DNA of 26,531 nt from PALSA-607 sp036510735 (GTDB lineage: Bacteria > Actinomycetota > Actinomycetes > Acidothermales > Acidothermaceae), in contig DATCDK010000140.1 in the NCBI GenBank assembly GCA_036510735.1, positions 1 through 26,531 on the forward strand, written 5' to 3'. Made by a program: the position numbers and the translations under genes. A model generated the notes under the pieces. That model searched no databases. It saw only the letters and a program-made list of their open reading frames with translations, and was not told the origin of the DNA. Of this stretch, positions 21,989-26,531 are shown one piece after another. Every line of letters starts with the position of its first letter. The stretch's first letter is position 1.

Positions 21989-22950
21989 GCCCGATTTCAG
22001 CACCCGCCGCCAGGCCGACCACCGTGCTTCGTCTCGGCACTCGGCGCAGCAATCTTGCGATGGCTCAGGCGACGCTCGTGGCTGACGCGCTTCGAGCAGG
22101 CGGGTCAACCGTCGAACTCGTGGGCGTGACGACCGAAGGCGATCGCAGCACCGGCCCTCTGACCGAATCCGGCGGCACTGGCGTCTTCGTGACGCAACTG
22201 CGCGCCCGGCTGCTCGACGGCAGTGTCGACATCGTCGTGCACTCGCTCAAAGACCTGCCGACCCAGCCGGCGGCCGATCTCGAGGTGGTCGCCGTGCCGC
22301 CGCGAGCAGATGCACGCGACGCGCTGGTGGCCCGCGATGGGCTCACGCTGTCAACGTTGCCGCCCGGGGCTGCCGTTGGTACCGGCTCGCCCCGTCGTGC
22401 CGCTCAGCTGCTCGCCGTCCGCCCCGATCTCGACGTCCAGCCGTTGCGGGGCAACGTTGATACGCGAATCGGCCGGGTCGCCCGCGCCGGTGCCCACGGG
22501 CTCGATGCGATCGTGGTTGCGGCCGCTGGTCTTGCTCGGCTTGGTCGCCTCGACGAGGCGACGCAGCTGCTCGGCCCCGATGTCATGCTCCCGGCGCCCG
22601 GCCAGGGTGCGCTCGCCATCGAGTGTCGGGCCACCGACGTCGAGCCCGGCGGGCGGCTTCGCGAGCTGCTCGCACCGCTCAATGACGCCGCGAGCCATGC
22701 GGCCGTCGTCGCAGAGCGCGCCGTGCTTGCCGGGCTCGAGGCGGGATGTACCGCCCCGGTCGGGGCATTTGCCGAGGTTGACGCGGCTCTCAATTTGCAT
22801 CTGGTCGCCGTGGTCGTCAGCGTGGACGGCGTAACTGCGATCCGGGGCTCTGCGCAGGGGGCAGCGACTGACGCGGAAGGGATCGGACGCCGGTTGGCTG
22901 CCGATCTCCTTGCGCGCGGCGCGGGCGCACTGATGGGAACAATCCAGTGA
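21985..22950 (+). CDS. hemC: Hydroxymethylbilane synthase HemC
   Basis: Condenses four porphobilinogens to hydroxymethylbilane. The 321 residues show RLGTRRSNLAMAQATLVADAL, VVHSLKDLPTQPA, the Arg-rich GTGSPRRAAQLLAVRPDL and LRGNVDTRIGRV loops, LPAPGQGALAIECR, and the dipyrromethane-cofactor cysteine C255 in AGLEAGCTAPVGAFAE. The GTG start overlaps the hemA stop. The stop codon lies inside the first unit of an 18-bp tandem repeat. Confidence 0.97.
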   Translation: MSPISAPAARPTTVLRLGTRRSNLAMAQATLVADALRAGGSTVELVGVTTEGDRSTGPLTESGGTGVFVTQLRARLLDGSVDIVVHSLKDLPTQPAADLEVVAVPPRADARDALVARDGLTLSTLPPGAAVGTGSPRRAAQLLAVRPDLDVQPLRGNVDTRIGRVARAGAHGLDAIVVAAAGLARLGRLDEATQLLGPDVMLPAPGQGALAIECRATDVEPGGRLRELLAPLNDAASHAAVVAERAVLAGLEAGCTAPVGAFAEVDAALNLHLVAVVVSVDGVTAIRGSAQGAATDAEGIGRRLAADLLARGAGALMGTIQ

Positions 22951-22986
22951 TTTTGAAACACCCAGTGATTTTGAAACATCCAGTGA
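22944..22986 (+). repeat. 18-bp tandem repeat at the hemC-hemD junction
   Basis: CCAGTGATTTTGAAACAC (22944-22961), CCAGTGATTTTGAAACAT (22962-22979) and a partial CCAGTGA (22980-22986). The two full units differ at one base. The hemC TGA stop is in unit 1. The units are AT-richer than the surrounding genes. Confidence 0.9.
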
Positions 22987-23012
22987 GTTATGACAGAACA
23001 GGACGACGATGA
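22947..23012 (+). CDS. 21-codon mini-ORF bridging hemC and hemD
   Basis: Starts with GTG in a GTGA overlap with the hemC stop and ends in TGA overlapping the hemD ATG (ATGA). The predicted peptide is MILKHPVILKHPVSYDRTGR followed by R, with a six-residue repeat (VILKHP) set by the 18-bp DNA repeat. No homologue is known to me. It could be a translational-coupling leader across the 58-bp gap, or a chance open frame. hemD also has its own AGGA ribosome binding site (23000-23003). Confidence 0.4.
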   Translation: MILKHPVILKHPVSYDRTGRR

Positions 23013-24706
23013 GTCCAACGCCCAAGAACACGGGCACCGCAGCCGCGCGGCAGACCAGCGCTCCTGCGCCGCAGCACGCGCGACCTGCCGCCGCGCTCCA
23101 AAATTCGCGAGCTGCCGCCGCGCCGCGCAACCTCGGCACGGTCGCCTTCGTTGGCGCCGGCCCGGGTGATCCAGGTCTGCTGACCTTGCGCGCCGTCGAG
23201 TTACTTGCCCGCGCCAACGTCGTGATCGCCGACGAGCCGCTCTCTGCTGATCTGACCAAGCACTGTCGCGCTGACGTCATCGTCATCGATCTGTCGGCCG
23301 GCGATCGGTCGCAGACGCTCGCCGACCGAACGAAGGTGATTGTCGATGCGACCAAGGGTGGCAAGAGCGTCGTGCGGTTGCTCATGGGCGATCCGCTCTT
23401 CGATGGCGATGGTGCCGAAGAGGCCGCCGCGTGTGCGAAGGCCAAGCTCGGCGTCGAAGTGGTTCCAGGCGTTCCCGTTGCAGCAGCGGTCCCGACGTAC
23501 GCCGGTATCGCGCTGGTCGACTCCAAGCACCGCGAGGTGCGTGTCATCGACGCGCGCCCGTCGGCGTCCGGCCCTGATTGGGCTGCTGCAGCTGTTGGTC
23601 ACCCGACCCTCGTCGTGCTGCGCGTCGAGTCGCCTGCAGTTGTCGCCGACGCGCTGATCAAGGGCGGGCGTGCGGCTGATACTGCAGTGGCAGCAACAAG
23701 GGCCGGCACGACAACCGACCAGCACACGGTGGTTTCGACGTTGGGTGCGCTTGCCACCGACGTCAAGGCCGCCGGACTCGCGGGTCCCGTCGTGCTGGTG
23801 ATCGGTGACGTCGTGAAGAGTCGGGGTGCGCTGTCGTGGTTCGAGACGAAGGCGCTGTTCGGTTGGCGTGTCCTGGTGCCGCGTACCAAGGAGCAGGCAG
23901 GCGACTTGTCCGACCGGCTGCGGGTTTACGGCGCGGTGCCCGCGGAGGTGCCGACGATTGCGGTCGAGCCGCCACGGACTCCGCAGCAAATGGAGCGTGC
24001 CGTCCGTGGCCTGGTGACGGGTCGCTACGAGTGGATCGCGTTCACGTCGGTCAACGCCGTACGCGCGGTGCGCGAGAAGTTCGAGGAGTACGGCCTCGAT
24101 GCACGCGCCTTCTCCGGCATCAAGGTGGCGGCTGTGGGTGAGCAGACAGCCGAGGCGCTTCAGGCATTCGGTGTCAAGCCCGACCTCGTGCCGGTCGGTG
24201 AGCAGTCCGCGGCAGGTCTGCTGGAAGAGTTCCCGCCGTACGACGATGTGCTCGACCCGATCAACCGGGTGTTCCTCCCGCGTGCCGACATTGCAACAGA
24301 GACACTCGTCGCCGGATTGGTCGAACTGGGCTGGGAAGTCGACGACGTCACCGCCTACCGCACGGTGCGTGCAGCACCGCCGCCGGCGGCTACTCGCGAG
24401 GCCATCAAGACTGGTGGATTCGACGCGGTCGTCTTCACGTCGTCATCGACCGTTCGCAACCTCGTCGGAATCGCGGGCAAGCCGCACGCGACGACGGTGA
24501 TCGCCTGCATCGGACCCCAGACGGCAAAGACCGCCGAAGAGCACGGCTTGCGAGTAGACGTTCTTGCCGAGAGTCCTTCGGTGGAGTGCCTCGCCGACGC
24601 ACTGGCTGCCTACGGGCTGGCGCAGCGGTTGGCTGCGGAAGCCAGTGGTGAGTGGACGGGCAAGCCCGGACGGCCGCGCGCCAGCTCGCGACGCAAGGCT
24701 CGGTAG
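23009..24706 (+). CDS. hemD: Uroporphyrinogen-III synthase fused to a CobA-like methyltransferase domain
   Basis: 565-residue fusion common in actinobacteria. Residues 1-42 are an Ala/Pro-rich tail. Residues 43-270 resemble SAM uroporphyrinogen-III methyltransferase, opening with TVAFVGAGPGDPGLLTLRAVELLARA and containing VPTYAGI. The usual GDPFVFGRGGEE loop reads GDPLFDGDGAEEA, and the conserved product-binding stretches are weak, so methyltransferase activity is doubtful. Residues about 285-545 are HemD (ALFGWRVLVPRTKEQAGDLS, YEWIAFTSVNAVRAV, IKVAAVGEQTAEAL, AVVFTSSSTVRNLVG, VIACIGPQTAKTAEEHGL), which closes hydroxymethylbilane to uroporphyrinogen III. The C-terminal tail is basic. hemB follows after 6 bp. 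Confidence 0.94.
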   Translation: MSPTPKNTGTAAARQTSAPAPQHARPAAALQNSRAAAAPRNLGTVAFVGAGPGDPGLLTLRAVELLARANVVIADEPLSADLTKHCRADVIVIDLSAGDRSQTLADRTKVIVDATKGGKSVVRLLMGDPLFDGDGAEEAAACAKAKLGVEVVPGVPVAAAVPTYAGIALVDSKHREVRVIDARPSASGPDWAAAAVGHPTLVVLRVESPAVVADALIKGGRAADTAVAATRAGTTTDQHTVVSTLGALATDVKAAGLAGPVVLVIGDVVKSRGALSWFETKALFGWRVLVPRTKEQAGDLSDRLRVYGAVPAEVPTIAVEPPRTPQQMERAVRGLVTGRYEWIAFTSVNAVRAVREKFEEYGLDARAFSGIKVAAVGEQTAEALQAFGVKPDLVPVGEQSAAGLLEEFPPYDDVLDPINRVFLPRADIATETLVAGLVELGWEVDDVTAYRTVRAAPPPAATREAIKTGGFDAVVFTSSSTVRNLVGIAGKPHATTVIACIGPQTAKTAEEHGLRVDVLAESPSVECLADALAAYGLAQRLAAEASGEWTGKPGRPRASSRRKAR

Positions 24707-24712
24707 GTCTCG

Positions 24713-25711
24713 ATGTCGGGTCTCGTGGCGAGGCCGCGCCGGTTGCGGCGCACTCCTGCGTTGCGCCGACTGGTCGCGCAGACGCGGCTGTCGTCGTCCG
24801 ACCTTGTCTTGCCTTTGTTCGTCAAGGAAGGCATCAGCGAGCCCGCACCGATCGCGTCGATGCCGGGAGTCGTCCAGCACACGCGTGACTCGTTGCGAAA
24901 GGCTGCCGCAGAAGCGGTCGCTGACGGTGTCGGCGGGCTGATCCTGTTCGGCATACCGGCGCATAAGGACGCGCGCGGTTCGGGTGCTGATGACCCTTCG
25001 GGCATCGTGCAGGTGGCGCTGCGCGATCTCGTCAGCGAGGTCGGCGACGCGACGGTGCTGATGGCCGATCTGTGCCTCGACGAATACACCGACCACGGGC
25101 ATTGTGGCATCGTGGTTGAGTCGGCAGCGGGACAGCACACGATCGACAACGATGCGACTCTCGTGCGCTATGCATCGATCGCGTCTGCGCAGGCGAGTGC
25201 GGGCGCGCATGTCGTTGCGCCCAGCGGCATGATGGACGGCCAGGTCGCTGCGATCAGGGCAGGCCTTGACACCGCGGGCTTTTCGGAGGTCGCGATCCTC
25301 GCGTATGCAGCCAAATATGCATCTGCCCTGTACGGACCGTTTCGCGATGCGGCCGAGTGTGCGCCGCGGTTCGGCGATCGCCGCACCTACCAGCAAGATG
25401 TCGCGAACAGTGATGAGGCATTACGCGAAGTTGCGCTCGACATCGCCGAGGGCGCCGACATGGTCATGGTCAAGCCGGCGATGGCGTATCTCGATGTCGT
25501 GGCGCGGGTACGAGGCATGGTCGATGTTCCAGTCGCCGCGTATCAGGTGAGCGGCGAGTACGCCATGGTCGAGGCGGCCGCTGCGAATGGTTGGCTTGAT
25601 CGCGAGAGTGTGATCCTCGAGTCGTTGACGTCCATTCGTCGAGCGGGCGCTGACATCGTGTTGACGTACTGGGCCGCTGAGGTGGCACGGTCGCTCCGCG
25701 ATCCACGATGA
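24713..25711 (+). CDS. hemB: Porphobilinogen synthase (delta-aminolevulinate dehydratase) HemB
   Basis: Condenses two 5-aminolevulinates to porphobilinogen. The 332 residues carry RRLRRTPALRRLVAQTRLSS at the N-terminus, LVLPLFVKEG, the metal segment LMADLCLDEYTDHGHCG with C121 and C131 but Asp in place of the middle cysteine, and catalytic lysines K201 (AYAAKYASALYGPFR) and K254 (MVKPAMAYLD). QVSGEYAM follows. The Cys-Asp-Cys metal pattern is, as I recall, the usual actinobacterial form. In the chromosome it follows hemD, although it acts two steps earlier. The stop overlaps the HAD gene by ATGA. Confidence 0.97.
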   Translation: MSGLVARPRRLRRTPALRRLVAQTRLSSSDLVLPLFVKEGISEPAPIASMPGVVQHTRDSLRKAAAEAVADGVGGLILFGIPAHKDARGSGADDPSGIVQVALRDLVSEVGDATVLMADLCLDEYTDHGHCGIVVESAAGQHTIDNDATLVRYASIASAQASAGAHVVAPSGMMDGQVAAIRAGLDTAGFSEVAILAYAAKYASALYGPFRDAAECAPRFGDRRTYQQDVANSDEALREVALDIAEGADMVMVKPAMAYLDVVARVRGMVDVPVAAYQVSGEYAMVEAAAANGWLDRESVILESLTSIRRAGADIVLTYWAAEVARSLRDPR

Positions 25712-26382
25712 GCCCTGCTGCGCCGCGCGCGGTTTTGCTCGACGCAGGAGGAGTGCTTCTGCTGCCTAATCCTTGGGTTGTGTCAGCAGTGCTGCGCGCG
25801 GCTGGCGGCGCGATGGACCCGGACGCCGTGCCGCGCGCGCACTATGCGGGTGTCGCCGCTATGGATGCACGCAGGACAACCGACTGGAGCTACTACCACC
25901 GGGTATTCGTGCGGTTCGCTGGTGTACCGAGCGATCGCATTGACGATGCGCTGGCGGGCTTGGCTGCGTTGTTTCGGTCGCCGGTTCTTACGACCTGGAA
26001 TGTCGTTCCGATGGGTGTCATCGAAGACCTGCGCGACCTCGCGGCAACAGGCGTCGCGATCGCCGTGGTGTCGAACGCTGACGGTTTAGTCGAGGCGACG
26101 CTGCGGCGTTGCGAGATCCCATTCGACGTCGTCATCGACTCGACGATCGTCGGTTACGCGAAGCCGCAGCCAGAGATCTTCGCTTTCGCGCTCGAGAAGC
26201 TCAATGTGGCTGCAAGCGATGCGGTGCATGTCGGTGACATGGCGTCTGCGGACGTCGACGGGGCGCATGCTGCCGGCGTTCGCCCGTTGCACCTCGACCC
26301 GTTCGGAGATTGCCCGTATCCGGCCAATCATCACGAGCACGTGCGAACGCTCGCGGACGTCGTCGCTATCGCAGCGGGCTGA
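25708..26382 (+). CDS. HAD-family hydrolase
   Basis: 224-residue haloacid-dehalogenase superfamily protein, last gene of the haem operon by an ATGA overlap with hemB. Motif I is VLLDAGGVLLLPN, so the second Asp of DxD is Gly, as in many HAD-IA members (the DxGGVL form). Motif II is AVVSNADG, motif III is GYAKPQPEIF (Lys) and motif IV is VHVGDMASADVDGAHAAGV. A helical cap (about residues 15-90) lies between motifs I and II. The substrate is unknown; a phosphatase role on a small metabolite is the family expectation. Confidence 0.9.
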   Translation: MSPAAPRAVLLDAGGVLLLPNPWVVSAVLRAAGGAMDPDAVPRAHYAGVAAMDARRTTDWSYYHRVFVRFAGVPSDRIDDALAGLAALFRSPVLTTWNVVPMGVIEDLRDLAATGVAIAVVSNADGLVEATLRRCEIPFDVVIDSTIVGYAKPQPEIFAFALEKLNVAASDAVHVGDMASADVDGAHAAGVRPLHLDPFGDCPYPANHHEHVRTLADVVAIAAG

Positions 26383-26409
26383 TCGACTGCCGCCGCGGTG
26401 GCGATAGTA

Positions 26410-26452
26410 ACGGCGTCCGAGCCTTAGGTTCCCCCCCAGGCTCGAACGCCGT
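26410..26452 (+). terminator. Strong hairpin after the rex-hem-HAD operon
   Basis: ACGGCGTCCGAGCCT (26410-26424) pairs with AGGCTCGAACGCCGT (26438-26452) at 14 of 15 positions, around a 13-base loop with seven C. It lies 28 bases after the HAD stop codon. No U-run follows, so it would be a hairpin-only terminator or an mRNA-end stabiliser. Confidence 0.6.
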
Positions 26453-26510
26453 CGATTGGATGCTTCGGCGTGTGGTCGCTGCTGCCGCTATGGCTGGAGC
26501 GGTCCTGCGC

Positions 26511-26528
26511 TGAAGTTGCTGAACTTCA
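26511..26528. repeat. 7-bp inverted repeat near the window end
   Basis: TGAAGTT and AACTTCA separated by GCTG. It may be an operator or hairpin for a gene beyond the window. The rest of 26383-26531 holds no gene that I can support. Confidence 0.4.
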
Positions 26529-26531
26529 CGG

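Noticed and set aside
22990..23160. Alternative frame starting ATG at 22990 before hemD (MTEQDDDESNAQEHGH)
   Set aside because: It looks protein-like for about 15 residues but then becomes Arg/Cys-rich, while the hemD frame from 23009 leads directly into the conserved domain.
26461..26513. 17-codon frame MLRRVVAAAAMAGAVLR near the window end
   Set aside because: It resembles a signal-peptide start but stops at once and has no strong ribosome binding site; probably chance.

Overview
The window is a chromosomal segment of a GC-rich actinobacterium (Actinomycetota). The evidence is the ClpC, MutY, DisA, RadA, Rex-HemA-HemC-HemD-HemB and bS22 gene set, many GTG starts, short 4-base gene overlaps, and leaderless promoters of the TAnnnT-N6-start type. 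From memory, the left part (clpC, mutY, disA, radA) matches a locus that in Mycobacterium tuberculosis lies around Rv3585-Rv3596. The right part (sugar isomerase, proC, BldC-like HTH, bS22, glutaredoxin-like, hemACDB) matches Rv0498-Rv0512. The chemotaxis genes suggest a lineage with signalling arrays or motility, unlike mycobacteria. I cannot name the genus.

Layout. 31-2577 is clpC, convergent with mutY (2619-3554, minus). Divergent from mutY is a tightly coupled cheB-cheR-cheW module (3624-6747, each joint an ATGA overlap). This converges on radA-disA (minus strand, 9324 to 6767), which are separated by an 86-bp spacer holding three tandem copies of a palindromic operator-like element. A cysteine-rich conserved protein (9503-10354, minus) is divergent from a sugar isomerase-like TIM barrel and a methyltransferase (10442-12032). 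Next comes an unusual chemoreceptor-like protein (12139-13617), with one N-terminal membrane helix, an MCP signalling domain and a C-terminal beta-sandwich. A small three-helix protein lies on the minus strand (13618-13872).

14150-17882 is a compact run: proline dehydrogenase, proC, an acuC-type deacetylase and a phosphatase-family protein. A BldC-like HTH gene follows, preceded by a perfect 16-bp palindrome. Then comes the 32-codon ribosomal protein gene bS22, behind a leader with three successive hairpins, and a secreted CAP-domain protein on the minus strand. 19550-26382 holds a glutaredoxin-like gene and then the redox/haem operon rex-hemA-hemC-hemD-hemB-HAD hydrolase. A Rex operator sits on the -35 element of the operon promoter, and a strong hairpin lies after its last gene.

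Functional themes. Haem synthesis is tied to NADH/NAD+ sensing by Rex. The che genes plus the unusual MCP suggest a signalling array, but CheA and CheY are not in the window. DisA adds c-di-AMP signalling.

The observations most worth following are non-coding or architectural: the triple palindrome before disA, the hairpin-repeat leader of bS22 and the 12-bp duplication at its start, a 21-codon mini-ORF of 6-residue repeats bridging hemC and hemD, and the MCP/beta-sandwich fusion. Short tandem duplications recur at gene boundaries across the window. No intergenic stretch exceeds 300 bases. No rRNA, tRNA, insertion sequence or CRISPR array was seen.
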